From a bacterium (lineage in GTDB: Bacteria > Electryoneota > Electryoneia > Electryoneales > Electryoneaceae), in contig JANQEY010000145.1 of NCBI GenBank assembly GCA_028278125.1, positions 1-64,000 of the forward strand: a stretch of DNA of 64,000 bases, read 5' to 3'. The notes below the pieces were generated by a model that was not told the DNA's origin, did not search any database, and saw only the letters and a program-made list of their open reading frames with translations. How positions within the stretch are numbered: position 1 is the first letter of the stretch; each line of letters begins with the position of its first letter. Positions 53,310 to 62,648 of the stretch are shown in pieces. The position numbers and the translations under genes are program-made.

Positions 53310-53354
53310 AACCTGCTAGCACGAGGCTCAGCCTACGAAACCGAACAGGTTTTC
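53310..53354 (+). terminator. Possible terminator/repeat after lolD
   Basis: The outer arms AACCTG / CAGGTT (53310-53315 / 53346-53351) enclose a smaller hairpin AGGCT-C-AGCCT, followed by TTTT. It contains CTGCTAGC, like the dispersed repeats. It may serve as both terminator and repeat. Confidence 0.45.
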
Positions 53355-53517
53355 AAGAAGTATACCTGTTAAACATTTTTCAGTTTTAAACCAGTGATTA
53401 ATGCTCTTGTTTGAGTGCGATTGATTCCCTTATGTCTCGCTCATCACTTGCTTGACCACTATATTTAATCTTAGCATTATTTATAACCGTTATTGAAAAG
53501 AGACAGGAAAGACATCA

Positions 53518-55986
53518 ATGACAAACAAGTTTTCTTTTCACGTTCAGCAAGCCATCCAGTACGCTCGTGAAGAAGCCCTCAGGCTGGGACATGACAGTAT
53601 CGGTACAGAACATCTCCTGCTTGGGTTGATTCATCTCGGCGAGGGAAAAGCTGTAAAATTGTTACGCGGACTTAATGTTGACCTCGACGAGGTTCGTGAA
53701 ACAATTGAAGAAGCTATAGAATCCCCCTCCACAACGATGAAGATGGGAAATATCCCGTTTACGAAGCGTGCGGAGAAGGTGCTGAAAGTATCATATATCG
53801 AGGGTAAAAATCTCTCATCCGATAATATTGGCACTGAACATCTGCTGTTAGCCCTGGTGAAGGACGAAGAAGGTTTGGCCGCCCAGGTTCTGACCAGTTA
53901 TGATGTTACCTATGATGCCATAAAAGCTGAGATGGAAAATATGGGTGAAGAAGAAGCAGAAGGCCAGGAGTCTACTCCTGTTGTCCCAAAATCCGGATCA
54001 AAGAGCAAAACGCCTGTCCTCGACCATTATGGACGAGATCTGACCAAGCTTGCCAAGGACAATGACCTGGATCCGATTATCGGACGTGAAAAGGAAATCG
54101 AGCGTGTCGCGCAGATTCTTTCACGGCGTAAAAAGAACAATCCTGTCCTGATCGGTGAACCCGGTGTCGGAAAAACAGCGATTGTTGAAGGACTTGCTCT
54201 GAGGATTATCCAGCAGAAGGTAAGCCCGGCGTTGTTCAATAAACGTGTTATCGCTTTGGACCTGGGTGCGATGGTCGCCGGAACAAAATATCGTGGTCAA
54301 TTCGAAGAACGTGTGAAAGCTGTCCTGGCAGAACTTGAGAAGAATAAAAACGTTATCATATTTATCGACGAGCTGCATACGATAGTCGGTGCGGGAAGCG
54401 CGTCTGGAAGTCTTGATGCTTCCAACATGTTCAAGCCTGCGCTTGCCCGTGGCGAATTGCAATGTATCGGCGCTACAACACTCAATGAATACCGTGAAAA
54501 TATTGAAAAAGACGGCGCTCTTGAACGTCGGTTCCAGAAGCTGATGGTTGATCCACCGAGTGTGGAAGAAACACTGGATATTCTCAAGGGACTGAAACTT
54601 CGTTATGAAGAACATCACGGTGTTCAGTACAGCGACGCCAGCCTGCACAACGCGGTTGTTCTCGCTGATCGTTATATCTCAGACCGTTTCCTGCCGGACA
54701 AGGCAATTGATGTTCTCGACGAAACCGGCAGTAGGCTTCGCCTGATGAACCTGGTTGTCCCGGAATCTGTAATTGAACTTGAACACAAGATCGAAGATTT
54801 GCAGACACAGAAAGACGACCTGGTTAAAAATCAGGAATACGAACAGGCAGCGGAACTTCGCGACAAAAAACGTCAGTTGGAAAAACAGCTCACAGACGCC
54901 CGTCGTGACTGGGAGAACAATGAAAATGCTACTCCCATCGAGGTTTCTGAGGACGATGTAGCCGAAGTGGTCAGTATGATGACCGGCATTCCCGTCAGCC
55001 GTGTTGCTGTAAGTGAATCACAACGTCTGCTTGAGATGAAAGACGCCCTTAAGAAACACATTGTCGGGCAGGATGAAGCGATCAACGAGCTGGTGAAAGC
55101 AATCCGCAGAAGTCGTACCGGGCTGAAAAATCCAAACAGGCCAATCGGTAGTTTTATCTTCCTCGGCCCTACAGGCGTTGGAAAAACAGAGCTGGCGAAT
55201 GTGCTTGCGGAATACCTTTTCGAGGACAGGAACGCTCTGATCCGAGTCGACATGTCCGAATACATGGAGAAGTTTAACGTCAGTCGTCTTATCGGCGCCC
55301 CTCCGGGGTATGTAGGATATGATGAAGGCGGACAACTTTCCGAAAAGGTCAGACGTAAACCATACAGTGTCGTTCTTCTCGACGAAGTTGAAAAGGCTCA
55401 CCCGGATGTATTCAACGTAATGCTCCAGGTGCTTGATGCCGGTGAACTTACTGACGGCTCGGGAAGACGTGTTGATTTCCGAAATACAGTGATCATCATG
55501 ACCTCAAACCTGGGAACACGTGAAGCCAAGAAGGGTTCGATTGGTTTCGGCGATGAACAGATTGATGGCGATTACGTGAATATGAAGACCAAGATGCTGA
55601 AGCAGGCTGAAGAGATGTTCCGCCCGGAATTCCTCAATCGTCTTGATGAAATCATAGTTTTCAGGATGCTTGGCAAGGAACATATCCTGATGATCGAGGA
55701 AATTTATCTTGCCGATATCAATGATCGCCTGGATGATCGTGGAATTCTCCTCGACCTGACCCAGAATGCCAAGGAGTTTATCGCGGATAAGGGCTATACA
55801 CAACAGACCGGGGCCAGACCATTGCGTCGAGCGGTAGAGAGGTATCTTGAAGATCCATTGGCGGAAGAGATGCTGAAGGGTAATGTCAAGGACGGAGATA
55901 TGGTTAAGGTTCGTGTTAAAGAAGATAAGCTGGTCTTCATCTCTGAACAGCGTCCGGAAAAGGCTGAGGAAACTAAAGAAGCATAA
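53518..55986 (+). CDS. clpC: ATP-dependent Clp protease ATPase subunit ClpC
   Basis: 822 residues. AAA+ unfoldase feeding ClpP. Two Clp_N repeats (residues 1-145, each with IGTEHLLL), AAA-1 with Walker A GEPGVGKT (213-220) and [13 protein letters not shown], a middle domain with a UVR-type motif ([18 protein letters not shown]), AAA-2 with [11 protein letters not shown], and the C-terminal D2-small domain. The UVR motif distinguishes ClpC from ClpA/ClpB. Partner clpP is not in the window. Weak but usable ribosome-binding site AGGA ten bases before the ATG. Confidence 0.96.
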   Translation: MTNKFSFHVQQAIQYAREEALRLGHDSIGTEHLLLGLIHLGEGKAVKLLRGLNVDLDEVRETIEEAIESPSTTMKMGNIPFTKRAEKVLKVSYIEGKNLSSDNIGTEHLLLALVKDEEGLAAQVLTSYDVTYDAIKAEMENMGEEEAEGQESTPVVPKSGSKSKTPVLDHYGRDLTKLAKDNDLDPIIGREKEIERVAQILSRRKKNNPVLIGEPGVGKTAIVEGLALRIIQQKVSPALFNKRVIALDLGAMVAGTKYRGQFEERVKAVLAELEKNKNVIIFIDELHTIVGAGSASGSLDASNMFKPALARGELQCIGATTLNEYRENIEKDGALERRFQKLMVDPPSVEETLDILKGLKLRYEEHHGVQYSDASLHNAVVLADRYISDRFLPDKAIDVLDETGSRLRLMNLVVPESVIELEHKIEDLQTQKDDLVKNQEYEQAAELRDKKRQLEKQLTDARRDWENNENATPIEVSEDDVAEVVSMMTGIPVSRVAVSESQRLLEMKDALKKHIVGQDEAINELVKAIRRSRTGLKNPNRPIGSFIFLGPTGVGKTELANVLAEYLFEDRNALIRVDMSEYMEKFNVSRLIGAPPGYVGYDEGGQLSEKVRRKPYSVVLLDEVEKAHPDVFNVMLQVLDAGELTDGSGRRVDFRNTVIIMTSNLGTREAKKGSIGFGDEQIDGDYVNMKTKMLKQAEEMFRPEFLNRLDEIIVFRMLGKEHILMIEEIYLADINDRLDDRGILLDLTQNAKEFIADKGYTQQTGARPLRRAVERYLEDPLAEEMLKGNVKDGDMVKVRVKEDKLVFISEQRPEKAEETKEA

Positions 55987-56465
55987 ATCTATACTGAATC
56001 TATAATATGGCCCTGTTAGCTTGTCTAACAGGGTATATTTGTTCAGTTGAGTAAATAGTTTGGATTGACAGGTTTCATTGATTTTATAGAGTGTGTAGCC
56101 TGGGTTGTCTTGCAACCCAGGTTTATTATTTAAGATTTATGCCCCTGTTAGCTCGTCTAACAGGGTTTATTTGTTCATAAATGAATCTTTTAAAGACACT
56201 GGATCCCGAATCAAGTCCGGGATGACATCTTTTGGTGGCAATATATGCCCCTGCTAGCTCGTCTACATGGATTGCCAGCCTTTGGTGGGTTTATTTATTT
56301 TGGGTAGTGTGTGTAGCCTGGGTTGTCTCGCAACCCAGGTTTATTATTTAAGATTTATGCCCCTGTTAGCTCGTCTAACAGGATTTATTTGTTCATAAAT
56401 GAATAATTTAAAGACACTGGATCCCCGATCAAGTCTGGGACGACACCCTTGTTAATTTTATCAAA
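55987..56465. repeat. Repeat mosaic with a 218-bp-period direct duplication
   Basis: The stretch 56091-56227 recurs at 56309-56445, an almost identical ~137-bp direct repeat 218 bp apart. Each copy holds three parts: a hairpin CCTGGGTTG / CAACCCAGG (56099-56121 and 56317-56339), the dispersed hairpin CCTGTTAG / CTAACAGG (56143-56165 and 56361-56382) and a GGATCCC..TCAAG..GGGA motif (56201-56227 and 56419-56445). Further copies of the second part lie at 56011-56033 and, degenerate, 56247-56270. No open frame. Between clpC and a convergent lipoprotein gene. Confidence 0.85.
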
Positions 56466-56467
56466 AT

Positions 56468-56494
56468 AAAAAACCCGGGAAAATCCCGGGTTTT
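56468..56494. terminator. Bidirectional terminator clpC / lipoprotein gene
   Basis: Perfect stem AAAACCCGGGA / TCCCGGGTTTT with loop AAA; A run on the left and T run on the right serve both converging genes. Confidence 0.9.
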
Positions 56495-56521
56495 CTGTCT
56501 CGTAGCTATAGTAATTGGGCT

Positions 56522-56818
56522 TTAGTGCTCAGCTTTTTTCTTCACCTTGTCCATCTTCTTTTCGGTCTTTTCAGCTGCTTCTTCTACTGCTTCACCAGCT
56601 TCTTCGACTGCCTCACCGGCTTCTTCAACAGCCTCTTTCACTTCTTCGGCAGCCTCTTCAACAGCTTCGCCGGCTTCTTCTACAGCCTCTTCAGCCTTTT
56701 CCATGGCTTCGCCAGCCTTCTTGGTGGCATCTTCAACTTTTTGTGCGCACCCTGTATAAGCAACCAGAAAAACTACGGAAACAGCTAAAAGTAAAACTAA
56801 CTTACAAAAAACCTTCAT
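56522..56818 (-). CDS. Ala/Glu heptad-repeat coiled-coil lipoprotein
   Basis: 98 residues from the ATG at 56818 (GGGAGGG upstream), in place of the longer 104-residue frame. Lipoprotein signal with lipobox VAYTGC. The mature part is one long helix of seven-residue repeats close to EEAGEAV (AGEAMEKAEEAVEEAGEAVE and so on), ending KTEKKMDKVKKKAEH. That is a coiled coil of the Lpp or apolipoprotein-like kind. Codons repeat strongly at DNA level, so copy number could vary. Anchored in a membrane leaflet; a structural role or stress protection is inferred only. Confidence 0.75.
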   Translation of the reverse strand: MKVFCKLVLLLAVSVVFLVAYTGCAQKVEDATKKAGEAMEKAEEAVEEAGEAVEEAAEEVKEAVEEAGEAVEEAGEAVEEAAEKTEKKMDKVKKKAEH

Positions 56819-56976
56819 GTTCTTTACCCTCCCCAATTTTGTACAAGGAACCCAGCTGGAATTTCAAGAGAAACGTAGTGTTATTTAAACAAGAAATCAA
56901 TCAATAATTGAAAATGTAAACATTTTCCATAAAATTTATCATTTTTGGTAGTTTATCTCTTGTCAATTCCAAAATT

Positions 56977-57927
56977 TCATAAAATTTTCACTGCTTCAGT
57001 GTATTCGTTGACCATTCTATCCATTAATTCAGCGACAGATGGTATATCTTTCACCAATCCTGCTCCCTGTCCCGCTTCCATCATTCCCTCTACTTCGTCA
57101 CCGTTAAAAATACCCAGACGTTCACGTTTTACACCCAGTAATTCTTTCAGTTCATCGGCTTCAGCTCCCCTGTTTTCGGCTTCAAGGACTCGATTTGACC
57201 ATTCGTTTTTAATTACTCGCGCTGGACCGATCTTCAACAGTCTGAGTGTTGTTGATGTGTCTACCGCATTTAAAACGGCCTGTTTATAATTATCATGAGC
57301 ACTCGATTCGATCGTCGCCGCGAACCTGGTCCCTACCTGGACACCTGACGCACCCAGCGCCAGTGCAGCGAGGATCCCACGGCCATCGGCTATCCCACCA
57401 GCTGCGATAACAGGGATATCTACAGCATCCACCACCTGCGGAACCAAAGAGATAGTAGTCACCATATCCAAACCATTATGGCCTCCGGCTTCAAAGCCTT
57501 CGGCGACAACGGCATCACATCCGGCATCCTGTACCTTCAGTGCAAGTTTGACACTTGGCACAACATGGACAACTTTGCAGCCGTTTTCCCGCAATACGGA
57601 TGTAAATCGTTTCGGACTGCCGGCAGATGTGAAAACTATTTTGATACCTTCATTAATCACTACCTGTATCAGTTCTTCTACATCTCCCCGGTAAGTGGGA
57701 ACATTAACACCGAATGGTTTGGTGGTCAGTGATTTCGCCTTGCTGATGTGTTCTTTTAACAGTTCCGGTTTCATTGATCCAGAGCCTATCAATCCCAGTC
57801 CACCTGCTTCGGATACTGCCGCGGCAAGCTTCGCACCCGAAGCCCAGATCATCCCTCCTTGGACAATTGGGTATTTAATTCCGAACAATTCTGTGATAGT
57901 AGAATTTTTGAATAATTCGCTGCCCAT
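56977..57927 (-). CDS. FMN-dependent nitronate monooxygenase / enoyl-ACP reductase II family
   Basis: 316 residues. TIM-barrel NPD/FabK fold: YPIVQGGMIWASGAKLAAAV (FMN-phosphate start), GGLGLIGSGSM, PFGVNVPTY, AVVAEGFEAGGHNG (active-site His in GGH), PVIAAGGIADGRGILAALALGASGVQVGTRFAAT. Both groups share this core and length, and FabK (318 residues) and nitronate monooxygenase cannot be split by eye; the EAGGHNG and VGTRF versions are compatible with either. The adjoining 57952 gene is convergent in order but not overlapping (24 bp apart). Cytoplasmic. Confidence 0.85.
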   Translation of the reverse strand: MGSELFKNSTITELFGIKYPIVQGGMIWASGAKLAAAVSEAGGLGLIGSGSMKPELLKEHISKAKSLTTKPFGVNVPTYRGDVEELIQVVINEGIKIVFTSAGSPKRFTSVLRENGCKVVHVVPSVKLALKVQDAGCDAVVAEGFEAGGHNGLDMVTTISLVPQVVDAVDIPVIAAGGIADGRGILAALALGASGVQVGTRFAATIESSAHDNYKQAVLNAVDTSTTLRLLKIGPARVIKNEWSNRVLEAENRGAEADELKELLGVKRERLGIFNGDEVEGMMEAGQGAGLVKDIPSVAELMDRMVNEYTEAVKIL

Positions 57928-57951
57928 TAATTTTCCGAAATATCTATGTTG

Positions 57952-59454
57952 TTACTGAATATCTTCCATTTTCCAAAGGTATAATTTCACATGACCGAGA
58001 AATATTTTAAACTTTGCCAGTAGCGGCCATCCCATATCGTCCGCACTGAACCAGCCGATATAGTCACCTGTCAAACCAACTATCCCCGAATATCTCAGGA
58101 TACCGTCAATTTTTATCGTATTCCATCTTTTGCCGGCAAGTTTCAGTTCCTTGTCAGGCCCGACCAGGTTGATATGAGTTTTTTCATACCCACCACCTAT
58201 CGAGGTAAAAACTGTCCCACTTTGCCTCGACAAAACCAACTGTTGTGCGTACCAGATCATTGAAAATGGATCAAAGGCGTTTGATGGCAAGGCTAACCTG
58301 GTCAGTTTATAGTACCTGTCAGCATCCATCTCACGAATTTCCAGGAAACCATTCTGATGATCGAAATAATGAACTTCACGACCGCTATAGTCCTTTTCAT
58401 AATAGTTCATTTCGATCCAGATGCTGCCGCTGATATCCCTTGCCATATGGACTTTGAATGTATCATTGATGGTAACAAATGGGACACCTTTTGCAGACCT
58501 GGCAACGTATTGAATCATCCAGGTCGGCTGCCCATGCCAGTCACCTTCATGAACATCAATTTCAAGTGTCCCCAGTTTGATAAAACTGTATTTTACCTTG
58601 TAATAAAACCGTTTCCCCACCCAGAGTACTTCCGCGGGATCAACCAGGGCAAGATTTTCGTTATAAACTGAATCCTGGAAATTATTATTCTCAACCGGAT
58701 CTTCGTAACTGAGTGAATCCACCATGGACTGGATAATTTCCCTGTGAAAACCATTACGATACAGCTTTAAGTATTCGTGTCCCAGGATGGCAGAGGAGTC
58801 AGAACTATCCATTTTATAATGGTGGATCAGCTCCGGGTAAATTTCTTCATAGGGAAATCTTTGATAGCTTTTCAGGAGTATCTCTTTTGCCTGGGCGGTA
58901 TCACCTTGCGCTATTTTCAAACGAGCGAACTCAATAACCGTTTCCGGTTTATTTGATCCGTGAACCAGAGCGTCTCGGAGGTATTTTTCAGCTTGTTCAA
59001 GCTTACCTTGCTCCAGCAGGTTTTTACCAAGTTCGTACTCAGCCTCGTAATATTTTTTGCCTTGCTTTACTGAATTTATCAGATACTCTGCACCTTCTTC
59101 AAGTTGACCTGATTCAGATAACAGCTTGCCCATCCAGTAATTAATTTCAGCTTTATCCGGATTAATCAACAGTGATCGTTCCAGGTGTTCAGATCCATCA
59201 TTGCCTTGAGCCTGTTCAAGCAGTCCAAGGTTAAAGTAGAGGACAGCACTATCGGGACTAATGCTGATATTTTCGCTGATTACCTCCGCAGCTTTTTTAT
59301 AATCACCAGCCAGGAAAAGCGAATCTGCCTGCGAAAGTAACAGTTTGCCACCTTTCCCCTTCACCTTCCTCTCAAAAGCCTGCCCTGTGATAAATAGAGC
59401 GACCGTTATGAATAATAAAACCAGTAGCGTTTTCTTGTGGAAGCCCCGTTGCAC
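57952..59454 (-). CDS. TPR protein with DUF3108 domain
   Basis: 500 residues. Start GTG at 59454 sharing one base with the dctM stop. Signal peptide (KTLLVLLFITVALFITGQAF). Residues ~40-220 are TPR helix pairs (DSAVLYFNLGLLEQAQGN, AEINYWMGKLLSESGQLEEG, AEYELGKNLLEQGKLEQAEK). Residues ~275-500 match DUF3108: RFYYKVKYSFIKLGTLEIDV, VPFVTINDTFKVHM, HYFDHQNGFLEI, LPSNAFDPFSMIWYAQQL, GDYIGWFSADDMGWPLLAKF. DUF3108 proteins are exported and unassigned. Directly behind the TRAP genes and coupled, so perhaps functionally linked. Confidence 0.8.
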   Translation of the reverse strand: MQRGFHKKTLLVLLFITVALFITGQAFERKVKGKGGKLLLSQADSLFLAGDYKKAAEVISENISISPDSAVLYFNLGLLEQAQGNDGSEHLERSLLINPDKAEINYWMGKLLSESGQLEEGAEYLINSVKQGKKYYEAEYELGKNLLEQGKLEQAEKYLRDALVHGSNKPETVIEFARLKIAQGDTAQAKEILLKSYQRFPYEEIYPELIHHYKMDSSDSSAILGHEYLKLYRNGFHREIIQSMVDSLSYEDPVENNNFQDSVYNENLALVDPAEVLWVGKRFYYKVKYSFIKLGTLEIDVHEGDWHGQPTWMIQYVARSAKGVPFVTINDTFKVHMARDISGSIWIEMNYYEKDYSGREVHYFDHQNGFLEIREMDADRYYKLTRLALPSNAFDPFSMIWYAQQLVLSRQSGTVFTSIGGGYEKTHINLVGPDKELKLAGKRWNTIKIDGILRYSGIVGLTGDYIGWFSADDMGWPLLAKFKIFLGHVKLYLWKMEDIQ

Positions 59455-60734
59455 TATTGTACCCCAAATACCAGTCTAACGAGAAATAGCGATAATGATT
59501 CCCAGTAAGTGATCATTAGTAACGCCAACAGCATCAAGCCGATAAACGGTAATGCCGCCCTGTAAAGATCGAGTATCGGACGTTTGAATCTGAAACTGGA
59601 TATAAAGAGGTTTAATCCCACCGGTGGAGTTGAGTAACCGATTTCGAGGTTTGTCAGGAAGATAATTCCCAGGTGAACGGGATGAATTCCAAACTGCTGC
59701 GCTACAGGGAGGATTAGGGGAACAACTACGACAATTGCGCTGAAAATATCCATCAACGCACCGACGATCAGTAGGAAAATGTTGAGAATGATCAGGAATG
59801 TCCACTTGGATGTAATTGTCCCACTGATTGCTTCAAATATCGCCTGCGGGACTTCAGCGTCAATCAGGTAGTTTGTCAAACCGAGCGCTGAACCGAGTAT
59901 TAGAAGGATTCCGCCGACAAGAACCGTAGATTCTTTTGTTATCCTGGGAAGATCGCGTACCGGATGAATATCCTTTGTAATCAGAATTTCAACAAACAAC
60001 AGGTAAGCTGATGTAATCGAAGCCGCCTCGATTGCGGTAAAAAATCCTCCGTAAATTCCGGCGAGAATGACAATTGGCAACGGTAATTCCCATCCTGCTT
60101 CTTTCACTGCTGAGAGTGCCTCTTTCCATTCAAACTTTTGAGTTGGAATTTTATTTCGCTTCGCTATCCGTACACTGTACACAGACAAGACAAATATCAA
60201 CAGCATTCCCGGTAGAGCACCGGCTACAAAAAGCTGGTCAACTGAAATCGACGCAATCATGGCAAAGAGAATAATCGGCAGGCTTGGCGGGAATAGAAGT
60301 CCCAGGCTACCGGAAGATGTCAACAATCCCAGGTTAAACCTTTCAGGATATCCCTCCCTGATAAGGACAGGGAATAATAATCCACCAAGAGCCACTATAG
60401 TTACACCTGATGCACCGGTAAATGCGGTAAAGAAGGAACAGATCACCAGAGCGACAATCGCCAGTCCGCCCGGCATCCATCCGAAAAGGGCATTACTGAC
60501 ACGCACAAGACGTTGTGGAGCACCGGACTCTGCCAGCAGGTAACCGGCAAAGGTGAAAAGAGGTATCGCGATTAGGGTTGGTTGCGATGCCATTCGGTAC
60601 ATCTCAACGATCACTGCAACCGGTGGGATATCACTAGCTGAGAATGAAGAGAGCGCGATCGCCGCGAGAACAGTAAACAGAGGAGCACCGGCGATAGCTA
60701 GAAGAAGGCTGCCAATAAGAATCAGTGTGCTCAC
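59454..60734 (-). CDS. dctM: TRAP transporter large permease (DctM)
   Basis: 426 residues, ~12 membrane segments. Family motifs: IAIPLFTFAGYLLAESGAP, FFTAFTGASGVTIVALGGLL, FPPSLPIILFAMIASISVDQLFVAGALPG, GALMDIFSAIVVVVPLILP, GIIFLTNLEIGYSTPPVGLN. It catalyses ion-driven uptake of a solute brought by DctP. It overlaps dctQ by 4 bp (ATGA) and the following DUF3108 gene by 1 bp. Confidence 0.93.
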   Translation of the reverse strand: MSTLILIGSLLLAIAGAPLFTVLAAIALSSFSASDIPPVAVIVEMYRMASQPTLIAIPLFTFAGYLLAESGAPQRLVRVSNALFGWMPGGLAIVALVICSFFTAFTGASGVTIVALGGLLFPVLIREGYPERFNLGLLTSSGSLGLLFPPSLPIILFAMIASISVDQLFVAGALPGMLLIFVLSVYSVRIAKRNKIPTQKFEWKEALSAVKEAGWELPLPIVILAGIYGGFFTAIEAASITSAYLLFVEILITKDIHPVRDLPRITKESTVLVGGILLILGSALGLTNYLIDAEVPQAIFEAISGTITSKWTFLIILNIFLLIVGALMDIFSAIVVVVPLILPVAQQFGIHPVHLGIIFLTNLEIGYSTPPVGLNLFISSFRFKRPILDLYRAALPFIGLMLLALLMITYWESLSLFLVRLVFGVQ

Positions 60735-61423
60735 CGGTCGTTCCTTTCTTCGTTTTCATTATCGCCTGTTTCCTCGTCCTCTTCTGTTTCGGGTTCCTCC
60801 TCTTCTACCTCCCCTGGTACTTCATCTTCTTCGTCTGATGAATCTTCTTCGGTATTTAAATCAGTTTCTTCTTCAACCACGTTTTCTTGTATTTCTAATC
60901 TGTTGGTACGTCCAAGCGCAATGTTGAGAACTACCTGTAAGGCGATAAGCAAAAAACCGGCAGGAATTATAATCTGCGCATACCATGCGGGGATGATACC
61001 GTATAATTTTGAGCCAAATTCCCGTTCTCCCATGACAAATTCAGAAGAGGCACGCATCAAAAAGAACAGGACTGCCAGGGTGAACAGACTCCCTACCCAA
61101 TAGAGAACCGTTTTTACTTTATCGCCACTGATCCTAGTGAGGATATCAATACTGATCTGCCTTCCCTGGCGTGTTGCCAGAACTCCTCCGAGCATACAGA
61201 TCCAAAGTACCATATGCCTCAAAATCACATCAGCCCAGGGAATTCCGCTGTCGAATATATTTCTCAGTACCACCTGGGAGAAAGACAATCCCACCATTGA
61301 AACCAGGACTATCGAAACCAGGACTGATACGATCAAGGTTAGTATTTTATCAAAAGCGGCAATTACTCGTCTCAACCTATCCTCAGTGTTCAAACAACGT
61401 TCTAAAAGAAGAAGCGACCGCAT
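60731..61423 (-). CDS. dctQ: TRAP transporter small permease (DctQ) with acidic tail
   Basis: About 230 residues; start ATG at 61423 (a TTG precedes it) with no clear ribosome-binding site. Four membrane segments, including FDKILTLIVSVLVSIVLVSM and IIPAGFLLIALQVVLNIA, and the usual VLRNIFDSGIPWADVILRHM block and GRQISIDILTR. After ~residue 185 comes a tail of about 45 residues nearly all E/D/T/N/S. Ordinary DctQ is ~160-180 residues. It pairs with dctM. Confidence 0.88.
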   Translation of the reverse strand: MRSLLLLERCLNTEDRLRRVIAAFDKILTLIVSVLVSIVLVSMVGLSFSQVVLRNIFDSGIPWADVILRHMVLWICMLGGVLATRQGRQISIDILTRISGDKVKTVLYWVGSLFTLAVLFFLMRASSEFVMGEREFGSKLYGIIPAWYAQIIIPAGFLLIALQVVLNIALGRTNRLEIQENVVEEETDLNTEEDSSDEEDEVPGEVEEEEPETEEDEETGDNENEERNDR

Positions 61424-61474
61424 CAATTACAGCCGCAATCTTGATACACCGGTAATGTAAAATCAAGTGGGAAT

Positions 61475-62488
61475 TTATTTTTTGTTACGGAATTCCGTAA
61501 GTTCGTTTTTTATTTTTCCCAGCAGTTCCTCGCTGTACAACTCGCCGCTAAGCTGTTGTTGAATATCTTCTCCCAGCTTTCGTGATTTTGCCATATCCTC
61601 GTCTGAAAAGAGTTGCGTTAATTCGATCCCCGCTTTTTCCATCTCCTTGATTGAAGCCTGGTTGTCAATTCGTGAAAGTTCTGTCAACTCCCTTAATCTT
61701 TCGCGACAAATTTCCAGTACTACGTTTTGAGTCTCTTCCGGGATAGCATCGAATTTTTTCTTCGAAACCAGGACTGCGCCTGTGGAATTAGTGATCGGCT
61801 GAAGGCTCATGTAATTTACACGTGAAAACCATTGAAGACTGATAGCTGCCAATGGAGAACAGTAGACCGCGTCAAGCATACCGGTTTGCAGTCCTGTCAA
61901 AACCTCCGGCAGGGATAAGGGCAATGGTTTAACACCGATATTCTCAAAGAGTGATTTAGCCAGGGGATCACCTTCCCAGCTCCATACTTTCATACCTTTG
62001 AGGTCGTCAGTTCTACTGACAGGTTTTTTACTGAAGATGTAAACATATCCGACTTCTGTAAAACCGAGGAGCACATATCCCTGTTCCCGGAATGAACTGT
62101 CGAACCTGTCATAGAATGTATCGGTGATATGATCGACTTCATCTTTTGAATTGAACAGGAATGGTAATTCCAGCACCCTGATTTCCGGGAGAATTTCTCC
62201 CAGGCCAGCCCCTGTAAATCCGGCTGAATGCAATTGGCCGTAGCGGATCTTTCTGATAACATCTATTTCATCACCCTGAACACCACCAGGATAAATTTTA
62301 AAGCCTACCAGCCCTTCTGTTTTTTCACGAATCTCTTTGTCGAGAGCCCTCATTATTTTCATCCAGGTTGATCCGTCCGGGGCAACGGATGCAAACTTGA
62401 TCTCATATTTTGGTTTTTCTGCCGATAAAAATTGTGGTGACAGGAGAAAACAACAAATCAAAAGTACTGTAACTACAGGTTTTTTCAT
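61475..62488 (-). CDS. dctP: TRAP transporter solute-binding protein (DctP family)
   Basis: 337 residues. Signal peptide (VTVLLICCFLLSPQFLSA). DctP fold: IKFASVAPDGSTWMKIMRAL, FKIYPGGVQGDEIDVIRKIR, ELPFLFNSKDEVDHI, GMKVWSWEGDP, LPEVLTGLQTGMLDAVYCSP, ending in a long helix. The arginine in the xRK/IRYGQL region that binds carboxylates is around residue 80. A 160-bp gap separates it from tatT upstream. Its ligand may be a carboxylic or other organic acid; with TatT it forms a TPAT-type system. Confidence 0.9.
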   Translation of the reverse strand: MKKPVVTVLLICCFLLSPQFLSAEKPKYEIKFASVAPDGSTWMKIMRALDKEIREKTEGLVGFKIYPGGVQGDEIDVIRKIRYGQLHSAGFTGAGLGEILPEIRVLELPFLFNSKDEVDHITDTFYDRFDSSFREQGYVLLGFTEVGYVYIFSKKPVSRTDDLKGMKVWSWEGDPLAKSLFENIGVKPLPLSLPEVLTGLQTGMLDAVYCSPLAAISLQWFSRVNYMSLQPITNSTGAVLVSKKKFDAIPEETQNVVLEICRERLRELTELSRIDNQASIKEMEKAGIELTQLFSDEDMAKSRKLGEDIQQQLSGELYSEELLGKIKNELTEFRNKK

Positions 62489-62648
62489 TTCCGGTTCCGG
62501 GTATTAATGGGTAAATGTTAGCCTGATATTTTCTGTATTAAACTGATTAACTGAATTTCTGTTCCAATTCTGAGTTCGATTCTGTATCATGTGATTCGGA
62601 CGAAAGGACAAGTAATATTTTAATATTATTATAATTAAATAAGGAAGC

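Noticed and set aside
53310..53351. tRNA-like fold after lolD
   Set aside because: Arms do not make a cloverleaf, no T-loop or anticodon arrangement; better explained as repeat/terminator.
56011..56445. CRISPR array
   Set aside because: Repeats are too few, irregularly spaced and of several kinds; no spacers and no cas genes.
56525..56907. Plus-strand open frames opposite the coiled-coil lipoprotein
   Set aside because: Shadows of the heptad repeat with F/S/L-rich sequence and no ribosome-binding site.
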